Assembly (NCBI GenBank): GCA_023259035.1
Contig: JAHFRA010000003.1
Location: forward strand, 1 to 64,000
Reading direction: 5' to 3'
DNA: 64,000 nt
From: Gallionella sp.
GTDB lineage: Bacteria; Pseudomonadota; Gammaproteobacteria; Burkholderiales; Gallionellaceae
Shown one piece after another: positions 44,486 through 53,397 of the stretch (positions are counted from its first letter, which is position 1; each line of letters starts with the position of its first letter). The position numbers and the translations under genes were made by a program. The notes beneath the pieces are model-generated. The model did not search any database, had not been told where the DNA came from, and saw nothing but the letters and a program-made list of their open reading frames with translations.

Positions 44486-45319
44486 TCATTTTACAGAGCA
44501 AGGAGGAAGCGGATCACCCCAAAAGGCCATCGGCTCATAATCTGGATATGGATAGTAGCCAAGATTAAGCTCGATTTCCCAGTTGTTTTCATATAGCCAC
44601 TGCTCTACCAATCTGCGTACAGAAATGGGTTTCCCCGAGCAAATATTAACAGCCCCAATGTCGCACTGCGCCAAAGCTGACTGGACGATTTTGCGAGCAA
44701 CCTCTTCAACAGGCAAGTAATCACGTAGTTGTTCTCCACCAGACATGTTGAATATCTTATCTCCGCGCGACACAGCCTCTATTAGCATGGGGTAAAGCGA
44801 GGTGCCAGGCTGGCCTTCGCCATAAATGTAGAACAAGCGCGCCCAAGTCAGATTGAAGGGTTTTGTCGACCTCAGAAACTCCAGTTGCTGCCGTAATGCG
44901 TCCTTGGCATATCCATAAGGGTTGGTTGGGTTGGTCTGCATCGCTGCCGAAAGAGCGCCGGACTGCATGCCATACTCAAAACAAGTTCCAGTTACCAGCA
45001 ATGAAGGAAGCCCTGCCTTGATCATACCGTTAAGAAAATGGTATTGCCTTGGCAGCTCAGCCTCAAAATGATGCAGCGATTTATAGTTTGGCAAACCATC
45101 CCAGGCAAGATGAATCAAAACGTCCGGGCAACCCATTTGCTCAAAACAATCTGGCACCGTGTGAGCAATATCCATTTCCACAATGCGCACAGCTTCACTC
45201 AATTCAGCCAGACGGGAAGCGTCGCGTGTTACCGCAACAATCTTTACCCCATGCTCCAGCAAGACTGATAGGACATGCCGCCCAATAAAACCACTTGCGC
45301 CTGTCACCGCCACCCTCAT
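44486..45319 (-). CDS. NAD-dependent epimerase/4-ketoreductase of a deoxysugar
   Basis: A 277-residue extended SDR. It has the NAD loop VAVTGASGFIGRHVLSVL, LVTGTCFEYGMQSG and the catalytic NPYGYAKDALRQQ (YxxxK). RLFYIYGEGQPGTSLYPMLI is the substrate side. By place, it is the last enzyme of the CDP-sugar branch rfbF-rfbG-rfbC-like-methyltransferase and probably reduces the 4-keto group. The C-terminus is short (GDPLPPCSVK). It lies 7 bp after the methyltransferase. Confidence 0.84.
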   Translation of the reverse strand: MRVAVTGASGFIGRHVLSVLLEHGVKIVAVTRDASRLAELSEAVRIVEMDIAHTVPDCFEQMGCPDVLIHLAWDGLPNYKSLHHFEAELPRQYHFLNGMIKAGLPSLLVTGTCFEYGMQSGALSAAMQTNPTNPYGYAKDALRQQLEFLRSTKPFNLTWARLFYIYGEGQPGTSLYPMLIEAVSRGDKIFNMSGGEQLRDYLPVEEVARKIVQSALAQCDIGAVNICSGKPISVRRLVEQWLYENNWEIELNLGYYPYPDYEPMAFWGDPLPPCSVK

Positions 45320-45326
45320 ATACGCC

Positions 45327-46559
45327 TCAGATCAAGATCACCTTTAGTGATGGAACCGCCGTAACGAACTGCCCGCCCCATTCGCGAATATAGGCCAGTT
45401 GTGTCATTACTTCCCTGCTTAAGTTCCATGGGAGGATCACCACGTAATCCGGTCGGCTTTGTATTAGATGTGCCTCAGCAACAATCGGAATGCGGCAACC
45501 GGGCAGGAACTTATCTTGCTTGGCCGGGTTGCGATCCACCACATAAGACAGCAAGTCAGATCGAACTCCAGCATAATTCAGCAAGGTGTTTCCCTTTGCA
45601 GCTGCGCCATATCCGGCTACTAATTTACCTGCGCGCTGGGCTTCAATCAAGAAAACCAGCAAATCATTTTTAACTTTATTGGCTTTCGCCTGAAAACCAG
45701 CATAACACGCCGTGCTGTTAATCCCTGCAGATGTTTCACGGGCCAATAGTTTCGCGGTATTCCGGCTTGGCTCTCGCACCCCGGAGTTTTTGCGTTGGGC
45801 ATAAACGCGCAGGCTTCCGCCATGTGTGGGTAATTCATCAACGTCGAACACACTCAAGCCGTTATGCTCAAAAATCCGCTTCACTGCAATCAATGATAGA
45901 TAGGAGTAGTGCTCGTGGTAAATGGTATCGAATTGATTTCCGGATAGCAGGCTCAGCAAATGCGGAAATTCAAATGTGGATACACCTGCCGGTTTTAGCA
46001 GCACAGAAAACCCCCTCACGAAATCATTAATGTCCGGCACATGAGCCAATACATTATTCGCCACAGTCAGGTCTGCTTGCTTGCCTTGTGCTACAAGTTG
46101 CCGAGCCAGCTTTACACCGAAGAACTCCTCAACGATTTCAATTCCTTTGGCACGTGCGGCATCTGCCGTGCTGGTAGTGGGCTCAATACCAAGGCAAGGA
46201 ATTCCGCGTGCTTTTGCGTATTGCAGCAAGTAGCCATCATTTGCCGCCACTTCGACGATATGGGAATTTACGTCCAGCTTGAAACGCTGCGCCATATCCA
46301 TAACATATTGTTCGGCGTGTTTCAGCCAAGTTGTCGAAAACGAACTAAAGTAAGCGTAATCGGCGGAGAACAACTCGCCTACCCCAGCATAGTCTTCGGT
46401 TTGCACCAGCCAGCATTCAGTGCACACCAGCACTCTCAAAGGAAAATATTTTTCAGGCGCGTGCAATGTCTGCTGGTTGAGATATGCGTTGGATGGAGGA
46501 GCCGAGCCCAAATCAATCAGCGACAACGCTACCCTAGCTTGACAGTGACGGCATTTCAT
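45327..46559 (-). CDS. sugar C-methyltransferase (TylC3/NovU-like)
   Basis: A 410-residue three-part methyltransferase. The N-terminal zinc-binding domain has CRHC and CTEC pairs (MKCRHCQARVALSLIDLG; LVCTECWLVQ). The central SAM domain has IVEVAANDGYLLQYAKARGI. The C-terminal domain has GYGAAAKGNTLLNYAGV. This layout is that of enzymes that add a methyl group to carbon 3 (or 5) of 4-keto-6-deoxy sugars. Its place between an RfbC-like epimerase and a ketoreductase in a CDP-sugar operon suggests a branched CDP-sugar. The start overlaps rfbC (ATGA-type). Confidence 0.85.
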   Translation of the reverse strand: MKCRHCQARVALSLIDLGSAPPSNAYLNQQTLHAPEKYFPLRVLVCTECWLVQTEDYAGVGELFSADYAYFSSFSTTWLKHAEQYVMDMAQRFKLDVNSHIVEVAANDGYLLQYAKARGIPCLGIEPTTSTADAARAKGIEIVEEFFGVKLARQLVAQGKQADLTVANNVLAHVPDINDFVRGFSVLLKPAGVSTFEFPHLLSLLSGNQFDTIYHEHYSYLSLIAVKRIFEHNGLSVFDVDELPTHGGSLRVYAQRKNSGVREPSRNTAKLLARETSAGINSTACYAGFQAKANKVKNDLLVFLIEAQRAGKLVAGYGAAAKGNTLLNYAGVRSDLLSYVVDRNPAKQDKFLPGCRIPIVAEAHLIQSRPDYVVILPWNLSREVMTQLAYIREWGGQFVTAVPSLKVILI

Positions 46560-47116
46560 AAAACGATTCCCTGGTAGTCCTGACTGATGTACGGGTGGCT
46601 GCGATCACGCTCGGAAAGATCATCTATCGGCAAAGGCCAAGCAATCTCCAGCCTTGGGTCTGCTGCATTAAGCGCGCCTTCTGCCTCGGGGCAATAGGCT
46701 GCGGTGTGCAAATAAATCAGCTCGCAATCTTCTGTCAGCGCCTGGAATCCGTGGGCGTAGCCTTCCGGAATGAGCAAGCTCTTGCGATTGGCGGCGGAAA
46801 GAATTTCACCATGCCACTGCAAGAAGCTAGGTGAGTCGCGCCGGAGATCTACTGCCACATCCCATATTTCGCCTTTCAAGCAACTCACGAGTTTTGTCTC
46901 TGCATGCGGAGGATACTGAAAATGCAGGCCGCGAACCGAGCCTTTTTTGCGTGTGAGCGTGTGGTTGATTTGCGCTATGGGTTTGTTAATGCCGGCTTTT
47001 GCGAATTCTTCAACGCAGTAGAAACGCGACAAGAATCCACGATGGTCTTCTATCGCCTTGCGCTGTACCAGCCTCAAGTCAAGCAAAGAAGTCTGGATAA
47101 AATCAAGGCGCGACAT
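46556..47116 (-). CDS. RfbC-like (dTDP-4-dehydrorhamnose 3,5-epimerase family) sugar epimerase
   Basis: A 186-residue cupin epimerase. RKAIEDHRGFLSRFYCVEEF, QINHTLTRKKGSVRGLHFQY (catalytic His), EIWDVAVDLRRDSP and LIPEGYAHGFQALTED match RmlC relatives. In this operon the likely substrate is CDP-4-keto-6-deoxyglucose rather than a dTDP sugar, because the flanking genes are rfbG and rfbF and no rmlA/rmlB are present. It may act at C3, C5 or both. It is 2 bp after rfbG. Confidence 0.87.
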   Translation of the reverse strand: MSRLDFIQTSLLDLRLVQRKAIEDHRGFLSRFYCVEEFAKAGINKPIAQINHTLTRKKGSVRGLHFQYPPHAETKLVSCLKGEIWDVAVDLRRDSPSFLQWHGEILSAANRKSLLIPEGYAHGFQALTEDCELIYLHTAAYCPEAEGALNAADPRLEIAWPLPIDDLSERDRSHPYISQDYQGIVL

Positions 47117-47118
47117 AA

Positions 47119-48183
47119 CTAATCGTTTTGTTTTATAGATTGGTAATCATTTAATTGCGCCAGTGTGACTGATCGCATGTCTGCCGCACTTCGCCATGCT
47201 TCGTGCCATTCCAATGTCTTTTGTAACGCGGTTTTCAGTCGCCAGCGTGGCTGCCAGTGCAACTGATGGTGCGCTTTGCTGCTGTCAAGTTTGAGGTAAT
47301 TCGTCTCATGTGGCTGAGGCAACTCATCACATTGCCAATTTATGTTTTTGCACATTTCGGCCATGTGCTCAACTATCCAGCTTACCGGTCGTGCATCTTC
47401 GTCTGCGGGGCCGAAATTCCACGCTTCAGCAAAGCCAGCGCCATTAACATGAAGCTGCTCTGCCAACAGCAGATATCCGGATAACGGCTCCAGCACATAT
47501 TGCCAGGGGCGCGTTGATTGCGGTGAGCGAACCTTTAATGTTTCGCCCGCATCCATGGCACGCAGGAAATCGGGAAGCAGGCGGTCAGCTGACCAGTCAC
47601 CCCCGCCAATTACATTACCTGCACGGGCGCTTGCCAGCGCAATACCTGCGGGTTCAAGAAAAGAGCGACGATACGCAGCAGTCACCAGTTCGGCGCAGCC
47701 CTTGCTACTGGAATACGGATCGAAGCCGCCCATCGGTTCGTTCTCTCGGTAGCCCCACGCCCATTCCCGGTTTTCGTAGCATTTATCCGTAGTAACATTT
47801 ACGATAGCTTTCACACCGGGTGTGGCACGCACGGCTTCGAGCAGATGCACCGTGCCCATTACATTGACGGCATAAGTTTCCACCGGTTGTGCGTAGGAGT
47901 AGCGAACCAGGGGTTGTGCGGCCAAATGAAAGACAATATCCGGACATGCTGCTCGCATCGCATGACGGAGTTTGTCCGCATCGCGGATGTCGGCGATTAC
48001 GCTGCTCGCCATGTTTTTGCCAACTTCAGCCACGGTAAAGAGATTTGGCTCAGTTGGCGGTTTGAGCGCGTAGCCATGCACTTCTGCACCCATGGATTGA
48101 AGCCATAACGAAAGCCAGCCACCTTTAAAGCCGGTATGCCCAGTCAGGAAGACGCACTTGCCGTTCCAGAAGTCCGGATTCAC
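47119..48183 (-). CDS. rfbG: CDP-glucose 4,6-dehydratase
   Basis: A 354-residue SDR. I start it at the GTG at 48183 ([20 protein letters not shown]), which overlaps the rfbF stop as GTGA and has GGAAGG upstream. The family begins exactly there; the ORF track adds 12 residues. It shows [45 protein letters not shown] (YxxxK) and [20 protein letters not shown]. It makes CDP-4-keto-6-deoxyglucose, the branch point for CDP-dideoxy and branched sugars. No RfbH-like C3 dehydrase is present, so dideoxyhexose synthesis is unlikely. Confidence 0.93.
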   Translation of the reverse strand: MNPDFWNGKCVFLTGHTGFKGGWLSLWLQSMGAEVHGYALKPPTEPNLFTVAEVGKNMASSVIADIRDADKLRHAMRAACPDIVFHLAAQPLVRYSYAQPVETYAVNVMGTVHLLEAVRATPGVKAIVNVTTDKCYENREWAWGYRENEPMGGFDPYSSSKGCAELVTAAYRRSFLEPAGIALASARAGNVIGGGDWSADRLLPDFLRAMDAGETLKVRSPQSTRPWQYVLEPLSGYLLLAEQLHVNGAGFAEAWNFGPADEDARPVSWIVEHMAEMCKNINWQCDELPQPHETNYLKLDSSKAHHQLHWQPRWRLKTALQKTLEWHEAWRSAADMRSVTLAQLNDYQSIKQND

Positions 48184-48953
48184 TTCCACACCTTCCATGG
48201 AGCATGGCCGCTTTGCCAAAGTTCTTCCAGATGATTTTTATCACGCAGTGTATCCATCGGTTGCCAGAACCCCGTATGCTCATAAGCCATTAGCTCTCCC
48301 TGCGCCGCAAGTTTACTAAGTGGCTCATCTTCCCACAAAGAACTGTCATCGGAGATCAGGTCCACGCAACTTGGCGACAAAACAAAAAATCCCCCGTTAA
48401 TCCAGCCGCCATCGCCTTGCGGCTTTTCAATAAAACCGTGCACTGATTTCCCATCCATATCAAGCGCACCATATCGGCCAGGCGGTTTCACGGCGGTGAT
48501 TGTTGCGCGCTTACCGTGCTGTTTATGAAAAGCCAACTGCGCTGATATATCAATATCGGAGACTCCATCTCCGTAGGTGAAACAGAACGCTTCTTCGTCT
48601 TTTATATAGCCAGCCACGCGCTTTAAACGACCACCGGTCATGCTGTTATCGCCTGTGTCAACCAATGTGACACGCCATGGCTCTGCGTTGTGCTGGTGTA
48701 CAACCATCTTGTTGTTCTGCATGTCGAATGTTACATCCGACATGTGCAGAAAATAGTTGGCAAAATACTCCTTGATGACATAGCCCTTGTAGCCGCAACA
48801 CACCACGAACTCATTGATGCCGTGCGCCGAATATATTTTCATGATATGCCATAAAATGGGCTTGCCGCCGATCATAACCATAGGTTTGGGGCGCGTGGAT
48901 GTTTCTTCACTTATACGAGTACCCAACCCACCTGCAAGAATAATGGCTTTCAT
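48180..48953 (-). CDS. rfbF: glucose-1-phosphate cytidylyltransferase
   Basis: A 257-residue nucleotidyltransferase starting [20 protein letters not shown], with [20 protein letters not shown] and [20 protein letters not shown]. These are the signature blocks of RfbF. It makes CDP-glucose from CTP and glucose-1-phosphate. The listed ORF has 14 extra residues before the family start. It is the first gene of the CDP-sugar operon and overlaps rfbG by 4 bases. Confidence 0.94.
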   Translation of the reverse strand: MKAIILAGGLGTRISEETSTRPKPMVMIGGKPILWHIMKIYSAHGINEFVVCCGYKGYVIKEYFANYFLHMSDVTFDMQNNKMVVHQHNAEPWRVTLVDTGDNSMTGGRLKRVAGYIKDEEAFCFTYGDGVSDIDISAQLAFHKQHGKRATITAVKPPGRYGALDMDGKSVHGFIEKPQGDGGWINGGFFVLSPSCVDLISDDSSLWEDEPLSKLAAQGELMAYEHTGFWQPMDTLRDKNHLEELWQSGHAPWKVWK

Positions 48954-49122
48954 CTTTGCGCCTCGATAAATATTTTGTATGTCAAATTGATTCACTCTAC
49001 TTTGAAGGCGGTGAGGCTTGTCCGTCCTGCGAAGCTTAACAATATCCGTGGGATTCGTGAATTGCTATTGTTTCATCGCGCAATGAATATAATTGTCGGT
49101 TAGGTTTTGCCTAGCCCACCGA

Positions 49123-50430
49123 CTACAGCCGCCACAGCTTGTATCCGGCCGCCTCTATTGCAACAGCATCGTGGGCTGACTTCACATCCACAAATACGCC
49201 GCCCGGTTTGAGTTTTGCCAACAGGCCGGTTTGCGGCATTGCCGAATATTCCTTGTGTGACACTGCCGCAACCATCGCGTCTGCCTCGGGCAAATCGTTC
49301 CACGCCACCAGTGGAATACCGTATTCATGCGCGGCGTTCTGCTGGTCAGCAACCGGGTCATGCACCGACACAGCGCAACCGAAATCCTGCAATTCACGCA
49401 CCAGATCGGCCACTTTCGAGTTGCGCAAATCGGGGTAATTTTCCTTGAAGGTGATCCCCAGCACAATGACTTTTGCAGCCTTGACCGGGCCACCTGCGCG
49501 GATCAACTGTTTGACCGTCTGCTGGGCGACAAACGCAGCCATGCCGTCGTTGATGCGGCGACCGGCGAGGATGACATCCGGGTGGTAGCCCAGCATTTCC
49601 GCCTTGTAGGTCAGGTAGTACGGGTCAACGCCGATGCAATGCCCGCCAACCAGTCCGGGGCGGAAAGGCAGAAAATTCCACTTGGTTCCTGCCGCTTCCA
49701 GAACTTCCAGAGTGTCAATTTTCAAGCGGTTAAAAATGACCGCCAACTCGTTCATCAGCGCAATGTTCAGATCACGCTGGGTGTTCTCGATCACCTTGGC
49801 CGCCTCGGCTACCTTGATGGAGCTGACCCGATGCACGCCGGCGGTGATGATGCTTTCGTATAACGCCGCGACCTTGTCCAGCGTCGCCGCATCATCGCCA
49901 GACACGACCTTGATGATTTTGGTGACCGTTCTTTCCTTGTCGCCCGGATTGATGCGCTCCGGCGAATAACCGACGTGGAAATCTTCCATCCATTTCAATC
50001 CCGATTCGCGTTCCAGCACCGGGATGCAAACCTCCTCGGTCGCTCCCGGATATACCGTCGATTCATAAACCACTATCGCGCCGCGCTTCAGATGTTTTCC
50101 CACGGCTGCGGAAGAAGAAATCAAAGGGGATAAATCGGGCTGGTGTGCTTCATCCACCGGTGTCGGGACAGCCACAATAACGTAATCCGCTTTGGCAAGA
50201 TGCGACGCATCGCAGGTGAAAAACAGCCGGTTCGCGGCTCGCAGGGCATCAGCGGAAACATCCCCGGTCGGATCGCGCAAATCGCGGTAATTTGCTATTT
50301 TGTTTTCGGACAGATCATAGCCGATGGTTTCAAATTGCCTGCCAAACTCAACCGCCAGCGGCAGCCCCACATAACCAAGCCCGACAACGGCAATAATCTT
50401 TTGATCCACAATGCTCCCCTTTACGGTCAT
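49123..50430 (-). CDS. tviB: UDP-HexNAc 6-dehydrogenase (TviB/WbpO-like)
   Basis: A 435-residue nucleotide-sugar dehydrogenase. NAD loop VVGLGYVGLPLAVEFGRQF, VAVPTPVDEAHQPDLSPL, STVYPGATEEVCIPVLE and the catalytic Cys in GGHCIGVDPYYLTYKAE. The sequence fits the Vi-antigen TviB / WbpO group, which oxidises UDP-GlcNAc or UDP-GalNAc to the uronic acid. It ends KSAHDAVAIEAAGYKLWRL. Its start overlaps the upstream protease gene by 4 bases, an unusual partner. Substrate is inferred from family. Confidence 0.88.
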   Translation of the reverse strand: MTVKGSIVDQKIIAVVGLGYVGLPLAVEFGRQFETIGYDLSENKIANYRDLRDPTGDVSADALRAANRLFFTCDASHLAKADYVIVAVPTPVDEAHQPDLSPLISSSAAVGKHLKRGAIVVYESTVYPGATEEVCIPVLERESGLKWMEDFHVGYSPERINPGDKERTVTKIIKVVSGDDAATLDKVAALYESIITAGVHRVSSIKVAEAAKVIENTQRDLNIALMNELAVIFNRLKIDTLEVLEAAGTKWNFLPFRPGLVGGHCIGVDPYYLTYKAEMLGYHPDVILAGRRINDGMAAFVAQQTVKQLIRAGGPVKAAKVIVLGITFKENYPDLRNSKVADLVRELQDFGCAVSVHDPVADQQNAAHEYGIPLVAWNDLPEADAMVAAVSHKEYSAMPQTGLLAKLKPGGVFVDVKSAHDAVAIEAAGYKLWRL

Positions 50431-51860
50431 TTCTTGCTCGCATCCACCATTTCGTGCAACTCGCGCAACTCGCTTTCTATTGTGGAGAGCTGGTAAAAAC
50501 TTCCACCCGCCCGCTTTGCCAATTCGAGTTGCTCGATAGCTCCGTGTAAGTTTCCCATCCAGGCGTAGCCGTAGGCTTGCGCCAGATGCTGCTCGAAGCG
50601 CTTTTCCAGCATGGCGTAGCTGCGGGCCTGCAAGTTGTATAAGGTGGCGTCGCTGGGGTGGCGGGTGATTTGTTCGGTGAGCAGTTTGACGGCGATTGCT
50701 GCCTGATTATTTTGTAGCAGCAGGTCGGCATAGTCATAAATCAAAGCGCGATATTGCGGGAAGTTTTGTGCGGCGGCGTGATAGAACGCCAGCGTATCAG
50801 CATTATTATTTGTGGCGCGTTTCACTTGCCCGGTGAGGGTTTCTATCATCGGATTATTGCTGGCCGCAGGGTTGCTTTGAACCTGCGTGCGCAATATTGC
50901 CAGCTCTTGAGCGGCGCGGCCAACCTCTTTGTTACGCAGCAGCGCGCCCACCAGCCCATAGCGTTGCACAACCGGGCTGCCGTGTTTTTGCGTGCTTAAC
51001 GCGTCGCTGAAATAAGCGATGGCGTCCGGCGTAGTTTTTTGCGCCGCGATAAGTTTGGTGCGCACCAGTTGGAAATTCAGGCTGTCGGGAGTCAGGCGAT
51101 AGGGTTGTTTCTGTACACGGTTTTCAATATCGGCGATGCGTTCGCTGGTGATCGGGTGGGTGCGCAAATAACCCGGCATGTTTCCTTCCAGCAGACGCGT
51201 GGCCTTCTGCAAACGGTCCAGGAACTCCGGCATCGCGTGAACGTTGAAACCGGATTTCTGCAAAATTTCCAGGCCGATCCGATCCGCCTCTTGCTCATGC
51301 GCTCGCGTGAAATTCAGTTGCCGCTGTATGGAGCCCGCCTGCATCCCGACAATGGCCGCCTGCGACGCTTGCGGGTTGCTGCGCGCGGCGAGTATGGCGA
51401 TGGCGATGGCGGCCATCGAGGCCAGGCCGTCGCCTTGCTGCCCGGCTATCATCTGCGCCGTGTGGTGTTGCGTGACGTGGGCGATTTCGTGGCTGAGCAC
51501 GGAGGCCAATTCCGATTCACTTTGCGTGGTAAGCAGTAGCCCGGCATTGACCCCGATGAACCCTCCCGGCATGGCAAAGGCGTTGATGTTGTAGTCATCG
51601 AGGGCAAAAAACTCGAAGCCGAGTGCGGGTTCTGCGCTGTTCTCAACCAGTTTGTAGCCGAGCTGATTGAGGTAATCGTTGACTTCGGCATCATCGAGAA
51701 ATTGTTTGCCGGCGCGAATTTGCAACATGCTCTGTTGGCCGATCTGACGCTCTTGCACCGGGGTGAGCACGGCCTGCGAAACATCGCCCAAATCCGGCAA
51801 CCCCTCGCTCACCGCATATGGTGAAAAGCACAGCAGCAGTAACACGGTCAATTTTTTCAT
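50427..51860 (-). CDS. bepA: periplasmic M48 metalloprotease, BepA/YfgC-like
   Basis: A 477-residue protein with a signal peptide (MKKLTVLLLLCFSPYAVSEG) at the ATG at 51860. The zinc protease domain has LSHEIAHVTQHHTAQMI (HExxH) and EQEADRIGLEILQKSGF (third ligand Glu), plus AMPGGFIGVNAGLLL. The C-terminal 200 residues are TPR-like helices (AIAVKLLTEQITRHPSDATL). BepA acts with the BAM complex and on LptD in outer-membrane assembly. Here it is divergent from a kinase gene and overlaps tviB. It ends REL-HEMVDASKK, a normal tail. Confidence 0.9.
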   Translation of the reverse strand: MKKLTVLLLLCFSPYAVSEGLPDLGDVSQAVLTPVQERQIGQQSMLQIRAGKQFLDDAEVNDYLNQLGYKLVENSAEPALGFEFFALDDYNINAFAMPGGFIGVNAGLLLTTQSESELASVLSHEIAHVTQHHTAQMIAGQQGDGLASMAAIAIAILAARSNPQASQAAIVGMQAGSIQRQLNFTRAHEQEADRIGLEILQKSGFNVHAMPEFLDRLQKATRLLEGNMPGYLRTHPITSERIADIENRVQKQPYRLTPDSLNFQLVRTKLIAAQKTTPDAIAYFSDALSTQKHGSPVVQRYGLVGALLRNKEVGRAAQELAILRTQVQSNPAASNNPMIETLTGQVKRATNNNADTLAFYHAAAQNFPQYRALIYDYADLLLQNNQAAIAVKLLTEQITRHPSDATLYNLQARSYAMLEKRFEQHLAQAYGYAWMGNLHGAIEQLELAKRAGGSFYQLSTIESELRELHEMVDASKK

Positions 51861-51982
51861 GATCGCTATGATAGTTGCTTTCTCTTCCGGTTCACATTTT
51901 TCAAAGGACAAACTTTGTAGCAAAGTGTTTCAGGGTGGACAGTGCAGCGCAAAGTGCTCAGAATTGCGCCGTTCCTGACAAT

Positions 51983-53290
51983 ATGGATCAAATGGACAAA
52001 ATCGGCAAATACGAGATCATGCGCGAACTCGGCACTGGGGCAACCAGTACCGTGTATTTGGCCATCGACACATTCAGCAAACAGCAGGTTGCCATCAAGC
52101 TATTCGACCTGAAATATTTACGCGATGCCAATCAAGCCAAAGTTTATCGCAAGCTATTGATGACTGAAGCCTCGCTGGCGGGGAAATTATCCCATCCGCA
52201 TATTGTGAAAATTCTTGATGCCGTGATGGATGGCGACGTCAATTACATGGTGATGGAATATGTCGAGGGCAGCACGCTTGAACAATATGCCGAGGTGGAT
52301 AATCTGCTGCCGATCAGCACCATTGCGGAAATAACCTACAAGTGTTGCAAGGCCCTCGAATACGCTCAGTATCAGGGCGTGATCCATCGCGATATCAAAC
52401 CGGCCAACATTTTGCTGCAAGGCGAAACCAATATCAAGATCTCCGATTTTGGCTCTGCCGCGATTCAGAACCAGCAGACTACGCAGGTCAGCGGCGTGGG
52501 TTCGCCCGCCTATATGTCGCCGGAACAAGTCAAGGAATTACCGCTTACTCATCAAACGGATATTTATTCGCTGGGTGTGGTGATGTACAAATTGCTCACC
52601 GGCAAACTGCCGTTTGACGCGAGCAATAACTTCAGCATGATTTATCACATTCTCAACATCGATCCGCCTCCTCCCAGCGCGTTTCGCCCCGAAACACCGC
52701 CGGAGCTGGATACCATCGTACGCCGCGCAATGGAGAAAGACACCGCGAAACGCTATCACACCTGGGATGAATTCTCACGCGATCTGGTAAGATTTTTCAG
52801 TCACGTAGCGCCGGCCCAGAACGAGATCTTTGACACTAAAAAGTTCGATACTTTGCGCGGTTTGTCATTCTTCAAAAATTTTAGCGATGTCGAATTGTGG
52901 GAAGTGCTGCGCATCAGTGAATGGCGCAAAATCCCGGAATCGACCTGTATTTTGCGTGACGGCGAAAGCGGGCGCACTTTTTACATTCTGGCGCAAGGCA
53001 CGGTGCGCGTGGTCAAGCAGGGCAGGCTGTTGAGTCTGCTGCATCACGGCGATTGTTTTGGTGAAATGGCGCACCTCTCGGAGCACGACTTCAAACGCAG
53101 TACCGACGTGATCGCCAAGAATGATGTGATACTGATCGAAATCAACCCCGAAGTATTGGTGCGCGCTACGACCGGGTGCCGCTTCCAGTTTGGCGATGCA
53201 TTTTTACGCATGCTGGTGAAACGTTTGTCGATGGCAAATACCCGCATCTCACACTTGCTGGCAGATCAAAATCAAACAGAAAAGGAATGA
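51983..53290 (+). CDS. Ser/Thr protein kinase fused to a cyclic-nucleotide-binding domain
   Basis: A 435-residue protein. A Hanks-type kinase domain (about 10-270) shows the glycine loop ELGTGATSTVYLAI, VAIKLF (Lys), VIHRDIKPANILLQG (HRD), ISDFGSAAI (DFG) and SPAYMSPEQVKEL (APE-type). After a linker, a CRP-type cyclic-nucleotide domain runs from about 295 to 410: RDGESGRTFYILAQGTVRVV, then LLHHGDCFGEMAHLSEHDF. No membrane helix is seen. The start at 51983 (MDQMDKIGKYEIMREL) gives the full glycine-rich loop. Its target is unknown. Confidence 0.87.
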   Translation: MDQMDKIGKYEIMRELGTGATSTVYLAIDTFSKQQVAIKLFDLKYLRDANQAKVYRKLLMTEASLAGKLSHPHIVKILDAVMDGDVNYMVMEYVEGSTLEQYAEVDNLLPISTIAEITYKCCKALEYAQYQGVIHRDIKPANILLQGETNIKISDFGSAAIQNQQTTQVSGVGSPAYMSPEQVKELPLTHQTDIYSLGVVMYKLLTGKLPFDASNNFSMIYHILNIDPPPPSAFRPETPPELDTIVRRAMEKDTAKRYHTWDEFSRDLVRFFSHVAPAQNEIFDTKKFDTLRGLSFFKNFSDVELWEVLRISEWRKIPESTCILRDGESGRTFYILAQGTVRVVKQGRLLSLLHHGDCFGEMAHLSEHDFKRSTDVIAKNDVILIEINPEVLVRATTGCRFQFGDAFLRMLVKRLSMANTRISHLLADQNQTEKE

Positions 53291-53354
53291 GGAAACCTCT
53301 AAAAATCCGTCAGGTCGAACTACGTCACCCGGACTTGATCCGGAACCTCGCATT

Positions 53355-53389
53355 CTCATCGTTCCCATGCTCCGCGTGGGAACGATGAG
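53355..53389. repeat. 35-bp palindromic repeat between convergent genes
   Basis: CTCATCGTTCCCA and TGGGAACGATGAG pair perfectly around tgctccgcg. It lies between the convergent kinase and valS genes and could terminate both. The GTTCCCA-TGCTCCGCG-TGGGAAC core is a widely scattered repeat in proteobacterial genomes. Confidence 0.75.
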
Positions 53390-53397
53390 GCGTGGAC

